Notes under the pieces: generated by a model | The model's database searches: none | Seen by the model: only the letters and a program-made list of their open reading frames with translations | What the model was told of the DNA's origin: nothing | Shown: one piece after another, positions 1 to 8,702 of the stretch | Layout of the letters: the number at the start of each line of letters is the position of its first letter | How positions within the stretch are numbered: the first letter of the stretch is position 1 | Made by a program: the position numbers and the translations under genes | NCBI GenBank assembly: GCA_016125225.1 | Contig: WGME01000012.1 | Span: 87,821-151,820 of the forward strand | Length of the DNA: 64,000 nucleotides | Direction of reading: 5' to 3' | DNA from: a bacterium | GTDB taxonomy: Bacteria; Planctomycetota; Planctomycetia; Planctomycetales; Planctomycetaceae

Positions 1-680
1 CAGGCTACAATCGCGCGAGCGACCAGTTCGGTATTGAAGGCCCATAAGTCTTCGAGACTTCCCCCGCCGCGACCGGTGATTACCACATCCACCTCAGGGA
101 TGCGATGCACATAAGCCAGGGCGGCGGCGATTTGCGGGGCCGCTTCATCACCTTGAACAGCGACAGGCAGCACAACGATATCGACTAGCGGCCAACGGCG
201 TGACAACACCTGCAGCATGTCGCGGACCGCAGCCCCCTGAGCACTGGTGATGAGTGCGACCCGACGAGGAAACCGTGGCAACGGACGTTTTCGATCGGGT
301 TCGAAGAGTCCTTCCGCAGCCAGTTTTTCCTGCAACTGCCGCAACGCGAGCTCAAGCGCACCCATGCCCTGCGGTTGCAGCGATTGACAGACAATCTGAT
401 AGTTGCCCCGGGGCGGATAGACTTCGATGCCCCCACGTGCGATCACCTCCATGCCATCACGCAGATCGAACTTGAGGCGTTGAGCGGCGGTTCGCCACAT
501 CACGGCTTTCAACTGAGCCGCTTCATCTTTCAAAGTGAAGTACAAATGCCCCGACCCGGCACGCGTCAGGTTGGACACTTCCCCCGCAACCCACACATCG
601 GGAAAGCACTGTTCAACAACCCCGCGCAAGACCTGCGTCAAATCATGAACGGAGAGAATGACCGGGGCATCATCAGACAT
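1..680 (-). CDS. xseA: Exodeoxyribonuclease VII large subunit, partial (N-terminal 226 codons)
   Basis: The reverse strand reads MSDDAPVILSVHDLTQVL from an ATG at 680 and stays open to the window edge, so the C-terminus lies outside. XseA is the catalytic large subunit that, with XseB, degrades single-stranded DNA to oligonucleotides in the cytoplasm. The N-terminal OB-fold is clear: a VAGEVSNL segment, then HLYFTLKD, then LKAVMWR. It is followed by the start of the catalytic domain (RRVALITSAQGAAVRDM, and TGRGGGSLEDLWAFN at the edge). These are hallmark XseA segments in the right order. The gene lies 70 bp downstream of the TIM-barrel gene on the same strand. xseB is not in the window and could lie beyond the left edge. 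Confidence 0.93.
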   Translation of the reverse strand, partial: MSDDAPVILSVHDLTQVLRGVVEQCFPDVWVAGEVSNLTRAGSGHLYFTLKDEAAQLKAVMWRTAAQRLKFDLRDGMEVIARGGIEVYPPRGNYQIVCQSLQPQGMGALELALRQLQEKLAAEGLFEPDRKRPLPRFPRRVALITSAQGAAVRDMLQVLSRRWPLVDIVVLPVAVQGDEAAPQIAAALAYVHRIPEVDVVITGRGGGSLEDLWAFNTELVARAIVA

Positions 681-750
681 GGGTTCGAATCAACTTATGG
701 AAGCAGTTTTGTGGCACGCCCTGACTTCAGGAGCGGTGTGGTCGTTCCGT

Positions 751-1542
751 TTACGTGCCCAGCAATATGCGGCGGACATGCCGCAGTCCTCTGGCGATGT
801 CGCCCGGTTGATCGTCTCCTTGAGAGCGGAGAGCGGTGACCCAGCCGCGGTAATCCATCTCGCCCAACAGGGCGATCACCTCGGCCCAATCGACGACACC
901 TTGACCAACCGGTACTTCCGCACCACCGCCGGCCAGATCCCGCAGGCCATCCCGCAATTGCAGATGGACGACGCTGTCGTGGACTTCCCGCAAGGCATCC
1001 GGGACCGATAACCCCATCATCGCACAATGGGCTGGATCGAAATCGATGCCCACCGGTCCGGTTTTGATGTGGGACAGTAACGAGCGGACCGCTGCCGGTG
1101 ATTCGACCGTGGGAGTGATTGCGAGGACGACGCCCACGTGGTTGCCGTGGGTCGCCAGATCATTCAGCACTTCCCGCAGAATCTGTCCCGGGCCTTCATC
1201 TAGCGATTCCGGAATCCGACCAATGCGGAAGCAGAGGGTGCGGATTTTCAATTGGGCAGCGAAGTTCATCGCCTGTCTCAGAAATGCGAGGCGTGGTTCC
1301 ATCGTCGCCTGGTCGTACAGCGGATGCCGTAACGGAATCCAGCCCGATGCCAGTTCCAGACCCCGTTCACGTAGCCGATGCAGAAAATCGCGCCGGCCGC
1401 TTTCGGTGAGAGAGTCCGGGGGATATTCGTTGCGTAAATCGAGCTGCAGCCCGGCGACATCCAACGACTGCACAGCCGTCAGCAAGTCGGCGAAGGGGAG
1501 TTTCCAGCAGCGCGAAGCCACTGCGAGTCGTAACGGTTGCAT
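751..1542 (-). CDS. Sugar phosphate isomerase/epimerase-like TIM-barrel protein
   Basis: A 263-residue protein of the xylose-isomerase-like (AP endonuclease 2) TIM-barrel superfamily. I start it at the ATG at 1542 (MQPLRLAVASRCWKLP), because that begins directly with the first strand of the barrel; the open frame continues upstream to 1701 but with non-family sequence. Supporting segments are LASGWIPLRHPLYDQ, the strand TLCFRIGRIP, and GIDFDPAHCAMMG, matching the conserved D-x-(G/A)-H metal-binding strand of the family. A C-terminal GWVTALRS strand also fits. Substrate cannot be told; planctomycetes carry many such proteins acting on sugars or inositols. It is divergent from the large secreted protein at 1700. 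Confidence 0.72.
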   Translation of the reverse strand: MQPLRLAVASRCWKLPFADLLTAVQSLDVAGLQLDLRNEYPPDSLTESGRRDFLHRLRERGLELASGWIPLRHPLYDQATMEPRLAFLRQAMNFAAQLKIRTLCFRIGRIPESLDEGPGQILREVLNDLATHGNHVGVVLAITPTVESPAAVRSLLSHIKTGPVGIDFDPAHCAMMGLSVPDALREVHDSVVHLQLRDGLRDLAGGGAEVPVGQGVVDWAEVIALLGEMDYRGWVTALRSQGDDQPGDIARGLRHVRRILLGT

Positions 1543-1699
1543 AAGACCGATCGGTTGTAGGGGAATGGGGAACAGGCAGCGGTTGCAATCGTCATAGCCG
1601 CTGCAAATCCTGTCATGAACACACCTCTGGAGGTGGCGTCGGATCTGGTCGATACCCCTCGATGCGTGTCCATCGATCACAACACATGAATTCCCCGCC

Positions 1700-4318
1700 A
1701 TGGTATCCGTTTGGTGGCTGACATGTCAGGTAACGGCAGCGGTCTGGTCGGTTTCCGCTGTCCAGCCGGTGCAGCCCCATGAACTGACACCCGTCTGCCA
1801 GTACAACTTTCAGCGTGAGAACGACCTCGACCTGGATGGCCAGCCCGATGACTGGGTCCGTCGCCAGGGTATCGAGTTTCCGCCGTATGTGACTGCGGAA
1901 ATCGATGGCTCAACCGGAGTCGATGACCTCGCCAGCCTGAAGTTCTCCGCGAACGGTGCCGCCGCGGCCTATTATTCCCCACTGATTCGCATCGACGATC
2001 TGCATACCTATTTCTTCTCGGGACAGATCCGAACCGCCGGAATGAAGCACGATGCCGCCATCATTTCCGTCTCGCTGCTGGATCATAAACGGCATCGGTT
2101 GCAGCGATTTCTCTCGAAGCCGGTGCTGGGCGAACACCGCACCTGGGTCGAAATCAAACTCGGGCCGATGGTACCCGCCGACAACGTGCGCTTTGCCGTC
2201 ATTGGCTGTCATCTGGCACCCGGTTCGGGAGAGATTCACGATATCGGCGGCTCTGTCTGGTTCGACAACCTGGAACTGGGGCGTTTGCCCCGGATGGAAC
2301 TCGACAGCAATTTTTATCGCCACTTTGTGAGTGCCGGGGAACCCGTCGAAGTTTCGTGTCAGGTGAGCGGCCTCGATCCGGGGCATCGTTATGAACTCGA
2401 TTTCCGGTTCATGGATCTCGAAAACCGCGTGCTGCAGCAATCACTGCAAGGGCTCGATGAAGATGAAAGCGTGATGGATGAACGCCTGACCGACTTTCTG
2501 AAACCGCGGCTGGTCAGTTGGCAATTGAAGCCGCAACCTCCGGGGTATTACACCGTGTATGCCATGTTGCTGCGGGATGGTTCACCCGTTGCGTCACAAC
2601 ATACGTCACTTGTTACGTTGTCGCTGGTGAATCACGTACGCAAATCGGGCGAGTTCGGCTGGACGTTATCGCAACCGTTGCAGGAACGCGAGCAGAGAGA
2701 ACTACCGCAGATTGCCGCTCAGGCGGGCATCAACTGGTTGAAGTATCCCTTATGGTCGACCGCGTTGGATCGCAACCCACGGGTCGCTGTCGACAATGCC
2801 CAGATGTTCGATCAACTCTCGGGGTTCCACATTTCGCCCATCGCATTGCTGGCAGAACCGCCGCCGGTTTTGCGCTCGCAATTCTCTCGCAACTGGCATG
2901 GCGTGAATGAAGTCTTCAGCCTGCCGCCCAAATTCTGGCAGGGTTCACTGGAACCCGTCCTGGCCCGGTATTCGTCGACGGTGCGGAGTTGGCAGCTTGG
3001 CAGTGAAAGTGACCGCAGCTTCATCGGGTCGGCTTCGCTGCCATCGACGCTGCAGAAAGTCCGGCAGGAAATTGAGTCGATCAGCCGCAATGTGAATCTT
3101 GGGATGGCTTGGGGTTTCGACGATGGTCCACCGAACCCTGCCACGCAGTTCGTCAGTATCGGTTCCGACACGCCCTGGACACCGCAACAACTCGGCCAGC
3201 TTTTGAGTGCGGCACCCCACTCGCTGACGCAACGCTGGTTGCTGCTGAGGTTGGCCCATTTGCAGGGAACAACGCCGACCGAGCGTGCCACGACTCTGGC
3301 TCAACTGATGATTACAGCCCGCATGGGCGGAGCCGATCGGGTCTTTGTCGATGATGTGTACCACGATGAGCATGGATTGCTGCACACCGACGGTTCGCCG
3401 CGAGAACTCTTTATCCCCTGGCGAACAGCCGCATTGATGTTGCAGGGGAAACAGTATCTGGGGCAGTTTGTCTTCCCACATGGCAGTCCGAATGCGGTCT
3501 TCGCCGGGGAAGGGCAGGCGATGGTGGCCATCTGGAATCCTGAACCCACTCAAGAAACGTTGTATCTCGGACCGCATGTCCATTTGATTGACATCTGGGG
3601 AACCTCGCACGAACTTGCCCGTGATCCCAATACTGGCGAATCGATCATCGATGCCGGACCCATTCCCAAGTTTCTGGTCGATTGCTCGGAACCGGTCGCA
3701 CGCTGGCGAATGGCCACGCAATTTGAAATCGGACGCATGCGCAGTGAGTACGGCGGTCACGAAGATGCCTTGCTGGTAACCAACACCTTCGCCCAGGGCG
3801 TGAGCGGCGAAGTCAGTCTTGTCTTGCCTCCGGAATGGGAAGCCGAACCGCGAACCTGGTCGATTGCCGCCGAAGCCGGGGAACAACTCCGCTTTCCCAC
3901 GTTTTTGCGGTCTCCCCCAAATGCATCACTCGGAGCCTTGTTGATGCATGTCGATTTTCAGATTACGGCCGATCGACCTTATCGATTTCGTGTCTATGCC
4001 CCTTACACCATGGGGTTGAATGACATTACGATTCAGGTGGTGGATCGCAAGCTGCCCGATGGTCGGCTGGAAATCGAGCAAACGGTCATCAACCGTACCG
4101 ATCCGCTGGAAAAGCTCGACTTCCGCTGCAGCCTGTTCGTCCCCGACTCGAAACGTCAGAAGCTGCAAATCACGAAGCTGGGGCAAGGGTCGGATCGCAA
4201 ACTGTACTACCTGCCCAACGCCGACAAATACAAGGGGCAGGAACTCTGGTTGCGTATGGAACAGGACGGCGGACGGCGAGTTATGAATTATCGCTGGAAG
4301 GTTGGAGCCGACTGGTAG
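1700..4318 (+). CDS. Large secreted protein, carbohydrate-binding-like plus glycosidase-like region
   Basis: An 872-residue protein with a short hydrophobic N-terminus (about residues 1-22) that looks like a signal peptide, so probably exported. Residues about 35-200 resemble a jelly-roll carbohydrate-binding module (YYSPLIRIDDLHTYFFSG, then GGSVWFDNLELG). The middle, from about 330, reads like a TIM-barrel glycosidase (AGINWLKYPLW, later RSWQLGSESD and NLGMAWGFDDG). The C-terminal third is beta-rich. I do not recognise a specific glycoside hydrolase family and cannot point to a catalytic Glu pair, so enzymatic activity is not claimed. It precedes the ROK kinase by about 50 bp on the same strand, consistent with a role in carbohydrate use. 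Confidence 0.6.
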   Translation: MVSVWWLTCQVTAAVWSVSAVQPVQPHELTPVCQYNFQRENDLDLDGQPDDWVRRQGIEFPPYVTAEIDGSTGVDDLASLKFSANGAAAAYYSPLIRIDDLHTYFFSGQIRTAGMKHDAAIISVSLLDHKRHRLQRFLSKPVLGEHRTWVEIKLGPMVPADNVRFAVIGCHLAPGSGEIHDIGGSVWFDNLELGRLPRMELDSNFYRHFVSAGEPVEVSCQVSGLDPGHRYELDFRFMDLENRVLQQSLQGLDEDESVMDERLTDFLKPRLVSWQLKPQPPGYYTVYAMLLRDGSPVASQHTSLVTLSLVNHVRKSGEFGWTLSQPLQEREQRELPQIAAQAGINWLKYPLWSTALDRNPRVAVDNAQMFDQLSGFHISPIALLAEPPPVLRSQFSRNWHGVNEVFSLPPKFWQGSLEPVLARYSSTVRSWQLGSESDRSFIGSASLPSTLQKVRQEIESISRNVNLGMAWGFDDGPPNPATQFVSIGSDTPWTPQQLGQLLSAAPHSLTQRWLLLRLAHLQGTTPTERATTLAQLMITARMGGADRVFVDDVYHDEHGLLHTDGSPRELFIPWRTAALMLQGKQYLGQFVFPHGSPNAVFAGEGQAMVAIWNPEPTQETLYLGPHVHLIDIWGTSHELARDPNTGESIIDAGPIPKFLVDCSEPVARWRMATQFEIGRMRSEYGGHEDALLVTNTFAQGVSGEVSLVLPPEWEAEPRTWSIAAEAGEQLRFPTFLRSPPNASLGALLMHVDFQITADRPYRFRVYAPYTMGLNDITIQVVDRKLPDGRLEIEQTVINRTDPLEKLDFRCSLFVPDSKRQKLQITKLGQGSDRKLYYLPNADKYKGQELWLRMEQDGGRRVMNYRWKVGADW

Positions 4319-4367
4319 ACAATCGGGAGCCACACCTTCGGGTCATTCTTCCAGAGAGTCAACAGCG

Positions 4368-5333
4368 ATGTATCTCGGTATTGAAATCGGTGGCACCAAA
4401 CTGCAACTCGGCGTGGGTGTCGGACAGGATGCCACATTGGTCGACCTTGTCCGTTGCGATATCGATCGAAGTCGCGGCGCTCCGGGAATTCTCGAACAGA
4501 TTCAGTCCGCAGGGAAAGATCTCGTCACAAAGTACGACATTGCCCGCATTGGTTACGGCTTCGGTGGCCCCGTCTTCGGTGATCGGGGCATCGTGCAGAC
4601 CAGCCATCAGGTACACGGTTGGGACAATTTTCCGTTAGCGGAATGGACGCAGCAGCAACTCGGCGTGCCTGCCCAACTTGGGAACGACTGCGATGTCGCC
4701 TCGTTGGCTGAAGCCTGTTACGGTGCAGCCCGCGATGTACGAACCTCGTTCTATGTCACCGTTGGAACGGGTATCGGTGGCGGTTTTGTGATCGATCGGC
4801 AGATTTACGGTACTCATCGACCAGCCACAGCGGAGATCGGGCATTCGCGGCCGGGACTGGCTGCCAGCGATCGGCATGACACTGTGGAATCGATTGCCGC
4901 CGGTCCGGGCATCTCAGACCGTTTGATTCCCCGATTGAAAGCTGCGGCCGATACCGATGCCGCGGCGAACGCACTGAAAGACGCAGTGGCGGGCAAACTG
5001 GAGCAATTGACGACGAAGCACATCGGGCAAGCCGCCGTTGCAGGAAACTCTTATGCCATTGCGGTTTATCGTGAAGCGACCGACGCGTTGGGCTGGGCGA
5101 TCGCACAGATGATCACCCTTCTGGCTCCGGAAATGGTGGTGGTTGGCGGCGGCGTTTCTCTGGTGGGGGAAGACGTCTTTTTCGAACCATTGCGGCAATC
5201 CGTGGCGAAGTATGTCTTCCCGCCTCTGGCACAAAGTGTTCGCATCGTTCCCGCCGGATTGGGGGAAAGCGTGGTGGTGCATGGGGCCTTGGCCTTGGCG
5301 GCCACCACCGATCCGTCAAAATCTCAAAAGTGA
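4368..5333 (+). CDS. ROK family sugar kinase (glucokinase-like), lacking the usual Cys zinc motif
   Basis: A 321-residue ROK protein: cytoplasmic ATP-dependent hexose kinase or a relative. The N-terminus MYLGIEIGGTKLQLGV is the phosphate-1 loop; LGNDCDVASLAE carries the catalytic Asp region; TVGTGIGGGFV is the phosphate-2 loop; VVVGGGVSLVGE is the adenosine region. I start at the ATG at 4368, as the protein begins directly at the first strand. The ROK signature around EIGH normally continues into a CxCGxxGCxE zinc site. Here it reads EIGHSRPGLAASDRHDTVES without cysteines, so this belongs to a zinc-less branch and substrate inference is weak. Confidence 0.8.
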   Translation: MYLGIEIGGTKLQLGVGVGQDATLVDLVRCDIDRSRGAPGILEQIQSAGKDLVTKYDIARIGYGFGGPVFGDRGIVQTSHQVHGWDNFPLAEWTQQQLGVPAQLGNDCDVASLAEACYGAARDVRTSFYVTVGTGIGGGFVIDRQIYGTHRPATAEIGHSRPGLAASDRHDTVESIAAGPGISDRLIPRLKAAADTDAAANALKDAVAGKLEQLTTKHIGQAAVAGNSYAIAVYREATDALGWAIAQMITLLAPEMVVVGGGVSLVGEDVFFEPLRQSVAKYVFPPLAQSVRIVPAGLGESVVVHGALALAATTDPSKSQK

Positions 5334-5512
5334 GACGGCAGGCCAGTCAGATCGCCGATCTTATTGCAGGAACGGGAGTTGCCGCATAAACTGAAGCCGT
5401 CGGAGAGTTGTCTGTCGAGGGGAGAGCCGTAGAGCGATCCAAGCCGCCGGACTATACTTTCCGATAGTCGTAGAGATCCTTATTTTCGAGATCGATGGCG
5501 GGAGCCGCAGGC

Positions 5513-5902
5513 ATGGCGAAGGCTGGTGGACGCAAAAAGCTGCCCAAAGAAGTGGCGGTGATCAATGCCGACAACTGCACCGGGTGCGAATCGTGTCTGG
5601 AAGTCTGCCCGGTTGATTGCATCGTCAAAGTTCCCGGCCGCGACATTTCGGTGCTGCAGTCGTTCTGCGAAATCGATGTCGAGCGTTGTGTGGGTTGTGA
5701 AGTCTGCGTCCACATTCCGACCAAGAAGTCGGACCCATATGAGTTGACGGTCTGTCCGTGGGACGCCATCGAGATGGTGCCAACCGTTCAGGTGGCTCAG
5801 TACGTCGCCGCCAAGGGTGGCCCGCCCGATTATCTGTTGGAAAACTGGGATCGGCTGGTGGTTCCGGCTCAGCGGATGGCCGAACTCGCGGCTGCTAAGT
5901 AA
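5513..5902 (+). CDS. 4Fe-4S dicluster ferredoxin-type protein
   Basis: A 129-residue iron-sulfur protein. A first cluster motif CTGCESCLEVCPVDC is classical. The second is split by an insertion: CVGCEVC, then a loop, then VCPWDAIEM. This arrangement suggests two 4Fe-4S clusters with an elongated loop in the second. The role is electron transfer; the partner is unknown. I prefer the ATG at 5513 (MAKAGGRKKLPKE) because GGGAG sits 8 nt upstream; an upstream ATG at 5495 would add six residues. The C-terminal part (PPDYLLENWDRLVVPAQRMA) is outside the cluster fold and looks like a family-specific extension. It is not clearly in an operon with its neighbours. Confidence 0.82.
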   Translation: MAKAGGRKKLPKEVAVINADNCTGCESCLEVCPVDCIVKVPGRDISVLQSFCEIDVERCVGCEVCVHIPTKKSDPYELTVCPWDAIEMVPTVQVAQYVAAKGGPPDYLLENWDRLVVPAQRMAELAAAK

Positions 5903-6018
5903 AAACCAGAATTTCGGTTCTCCGAACGCTTGCCCCGTGTCGCTCTGGCAGGCATTATCATCACCACGTGTTGATGGATTCCCGCCAAAAAGTGTGACCT
6001 GCCGAAGGGGCTGGCGTT

Positions 6019-7371
6019 ATGCAGCGTTCTGTGATCGCGCGTCTGTCTGTGATGATGTTCCTGGAGTTCTTCATCTGGGGCGCGTGGTTACCCCCGAGCT
6101 TTGGTTACTTTGGTGCCGGGGCTCTCGGGTTCAGTGAGTGGCAGCAGTTCGGTTTGAACATCGCGTTCCCGGTCTCTGCGATCATTGCGATGTTTTTCGG
6201 TAACCAGTTTGTGGACCGGAATTTTGCTGCCGAAAAGTTTCTCGCCTTTAGCCATCTCGTCGGTGGACTCGCGATTCTCGGTTTCGGCGTGATGTCGTGG
6301 CAGGCTTTCCAAGGGGAAACCCCGCAGCCTGCGAATTACTGGCTCTTCTTTGCCTGCATGGCGATCCACTGCCTGTTCTATGTGCCGACGATTTCGGTGA
6401 CTAACGCAATTGCCTTTGCCAACATTCAGGACGCTCAGAAGGACTTCGGATTTGTCCGCTTGTGGGGCACCATTGGCTGGATCGCGGCGGCTTGGCCGTT
6501 TGTCTTCATCCTGCTTGATTGGGCCAAGATTCCCCCGATGGCTGAAGCTGGCGGTTTTGTCGCCTGGTTGGGCACGGCGTTCAAAACCGGTCTGAGTGGT
6601 CAGGCATTGAATCAGGCCAAGAGCTGGGCCTTCATTACCTCGGGTATTGCCTCGCTGATCTTCGCCGGATTTAGCCTGATGCTGCCCCATACGCCGCCGA
6701 AGCCGGCCAAAGCGGGAGATGCCCAGTTTGCCTGGCTGGAAGCGATGTCGCACCTCAAGCATCCGTTTCTGCTGGTGCTGTTCATCGTGACGTTTATCGA
6801 TGCCACCGTGCATGACGGCTTTTTCTTCTTCGCCTTCACCTATCTCGCCAAAGTCGGCGTCCCCGAAAACTGGGTGCAGGCGGCGATGAGCGTCGGTCAG
6901 TTGGCCGAAATCGGCACAATGGCGTTCCTCGGTGTGGTGCTCAAGAAACTCGGCTGGCGAACCACGATGATCCTCGGCATCCTCGGTCACACCGTGCGGT
7001 TCACCGTCTTCGCACTCTGCCCCGATCCATATGCAGCCGTCGCGGTGAACATCCTGCACGGCGTGTGCTATGCCTTCTTCTTCGCCACGTTGTACATCCT
7101 GGTCGACGAAGTCTTCCCGAAAGACACCCGCACCAGTGCCCAGGGGCTGTTTAACCTGCTGGTGCTCGGGCTGGGTCCGATTGCGGCCCGTTACACGTGG
7201 CCAGCACTGCAGGCGGCCTATACTAATGCGGACGGTGAAGTCAATTATCGCCAGTTGCTGCTCTTTCCGGCCGCTGCGGGGTTTGCCGGGGCCTTGATTC
7301 TGGCGTTGTTCTTCCACCCGCCGAAACACACGCACACCGAACCGGTGCCGCTGGGCACCTCCGAGCCGTAA
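6019..7371 (+). CDS. MFS transporter, nucleoside:H+ symporter (NupG/XapB-like) family
   Basis: A 450-residue integral membrane protein with about 12 hydrophobic segments. The opening MMFLEFFIWGAWLPPSFGY and FVDRNFAAEKFLAFSHL match the nucleoside:H+ symporter branch of the major facilitator superfamily, which imports nucleosides or related compounds by proton symport. The central FGFVRLWGTIGWIAAAW and the C-terminal GVCYAFFFATLYILVDEVF are also typical of this branch. AAGGGG 8-9 nt before the ATG supports the start. Planctomycetes often carry several paralogues near carbohydrate genes, so the true substrate may be a sugar or nucleoside. Confidence 0.8.
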   Translation: MQRSVIARLSVMMFLEFFIWGAWLPPSFGYFGAGALGFSEWQQFGLNIAFPVSAIIAMFFGNQFVDRNFAAEKFLAFSHLVGGLAILGFGVMSWQAFQGETPQPANYWLFFACMAIHCLFYVPTISVTNAIAFANIQDAQKDFGFVRLWGTIGWIAAAWPFVFILLDWAKIPPMAEAGGFVAWLGTAFKTGLSGQALNQAKSWAFITSGIASLIFAGFSLMLPHTPPKPAKAGDAQFAWLEAMSHLKHPFLLVLFIVTFIDATVHDGFFFFAFTYLAKVGVPENWVQAAMSVGQLAEIGTMAFLGVVLKKLGWRTTMILGILGHTVRFTVFALCPDPYAAVAVNILHGVCYAFFFATLYILVDEVFPKDTRTSAQGLFNLLVLGLGPIAARYTWPALQAAYTNADGEVNYRQLLLFPAAAGFAGALILALFFHPPKHTHTEPVPLGTSEP

Positions 7372-7404
7372 TCCGCAGTGGGATCTTCCCAAAAGGGTGG
7401 CGGT

Positions 7405-7449
7405 GGCGCTCCGCATAGCGGAAGCCCGGGGGCTTCCTATCGGAGCGCC
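7405..7449. repeat. 45-bp imperfect palindrome (hairpin), possible terminator or dispersed repeat
   Basis: The left arm starts GGCGCTCCG and ends GGAAGCC; the right arm is GGCTTCCTATCGGAGCGCC. They pair with two one-base bulges around a GC-rich centre (GGAAGCCCGGGGGCTTCC at 7420-7437). It lies 34 bp after the MFS stop codon. There is no T-run, so intrinsic termination is uncertain; it resembles the other dispersed palindromes in the window. Confidence 0.6.
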
Positions 7450-7601
7450 CCCGACACCCCGGTCGTCTGAATCGCTCTTGTCCGCAAACGCATCCCACGC
7501 TACAACTCCGCTGCCTCTGCCCGGCGGTCGGTTGACCGGGCTGACGTTCGCAGTGCGCACACTCGGCGAACGTTTCCGCTCAAATGCAAGGGAATGCGAT
7601 C

Positions 7602-8519
7602 ATGGACGATCAGCACGCACAGGAGCCCCAGCGTCGGCGACTGGGTCGTGGACTGAATGCACTGCTGGGCACCGGTTCATTTGGAGACGCCGAAACCAAT
7701 TCCGAGCAGGATCAGTCGCAGATTCATGTCGACCTGATCGATCGCAATCCGTTTCAACCTCGGCAAGACTTTGAGCCTGAAGCGCTCAACGAACTGGTCG
7801 ACAGCATTCGTCAGCACGGCATTCTGCAATCCCTGCTGGTCCGCCCGGTGGGTGACGGTTACCAACTCATCGCCGGTGAACGCCGCCTGATTGCCGCGAA
7901 GAAGGCCGGGCTGGAACTGGTTCCGTGCCGGGTTCTCGAACTGAGTGATCAACAGGTCTGCGAAGTTTCTCTCGAAGAGAATCTGAAGCGGCAAGACCTG
8001 AACGTGCTGGAAAAGGCCATTGCCTTCCAGGACTACCTGAATCGTTTTCAATGTCCGATCGAAGAACTCGCCCGTCGTCTGAGTCTCGATCGGTCAACGG
8101 TCAGTAACATGCTGCGACTGCTCGAATTGCCGGATGCGATCAAAGACGATGTGCGATCGTCCCGCATCACGGCCGGTCATGCTCGAGCGCTGCTGTCTTT
8201 ACAGGAAGCGGATCAGTTGCAGTTGTCGCAACAGATTCAGCAGGAACACTGGTCGGTCCGCCGGACTGAAGAAGCCGTGCGGGCCCTGCAGAACGACGGC
8301 AGCACCGTGCCGTTCCCCACGGGCGATCAAGCGACCGGCAAGAAATCCAAAGCCGAAGTCACCAACCACATCCTGTCGCTGCAGGATCAGTTGCGGGACT
8401 GGCTGGGCACCAAGGTCGAAATCAAACTCAAAGGCAAGGAAGCAGGCAAGATCGTCATCGAGTTCACCTCGAACGACGACTTCGAACGACTGCTAGGCCA
8501 TCTGCGTCGCGCGGCATAA
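7602..8519 (+). CDS. parB: ParB/RepB/Spo0J family partition protein
   Basis: A 305-residue chromosome-partition protein. ParB binds parS sites, uses CTP to form a sliding clamp, and works with ParA to segregate origins. The N-terminus RRRLGRGLNALLG is typical of chromosomal ParB. Further motifs are IDRNPFQPR, ELVDSIRQHGILQSLLVRP, the CTP-binding GERRLIAAKKAGL, and EENLKRQDLN, followed by a helix-turn-helix (LARRLSLDRSTVSNMLRLLELP). I start at the ATG at 7602 because AAGGGA lies 8 nt upstream; an ATG at 7584 adds six residues. parA is not adjacent and I saw no obvious parS site here. A strong terminator follows. Confidence 0.92.
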   Translation: MDDQHAQEPQRRRLGRGLNALLGTGSFGDAETNSEQDQSQIHVDLIDRNPFQPRQDFEPEALNELVDSIRQHGILQSLLVRPVGDGYQLIAGERRLIAAKKAGLELVPCRVLELSDQQVCEVSLEENLKRQDLNVLEKAIAFQDYLNRFQCPIEELARRLSLDRSTVSNMLRLLELPDAIKDDVRSSRITAGHARALLSLQEADQLQLSQQIQQEHWSVRRTEEAVRALQNDGSTVPFPTGDQATGKKSKAEVTNHILSLQDQLRDWLGTKVEIKLKGKEAGKIVIEFTSNDDFERLLGHLRRAA

Positions 8520-8546
8520 TCCTGCTCACCCATTCACAACACACAG

Positions 8547-8596
8547 CGACCCGGACTGATGCAACAACCGCATCGCTCCGGGTCGTGTTGTTTTTC
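8547..8596 (+). terminator. Rho-independent terminator after parB
   Basis: A perfect 9-bp stem, CGACCCGGA (8547-8555) with TCCGGGTCG (8577-8585), around a 21-nt loop, followed by TGTTGTTTTTC. It begins 27 bp after the parB stop codon and points the same way. Confidence 0.75.
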
Positions 8597-8702
8597 AGGC
8601 TGGTTTCTCACGGTGGCATGTCGTTGTGGTTCCCCGCGGCCTGTGACATACTGGCGAACGTTGATCTTTTATCACCTTGAGTCGCTTCACGAGGATTTCC
8701 CC

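Noticed and set aside
660..720. GGGTTCGAATC, as in a tRNA T-loop
   Set aside because: No acceptor stem, D-arm or anticodon arm around it; it is the 5' region of xseA.
6088..7560. 490-residue antisense ORF over the MFS gene
   Set aside because: The frame is a GC-rich shadow; the plus-strand MFS protein has clear family motifs and a good ribosome-binding site.
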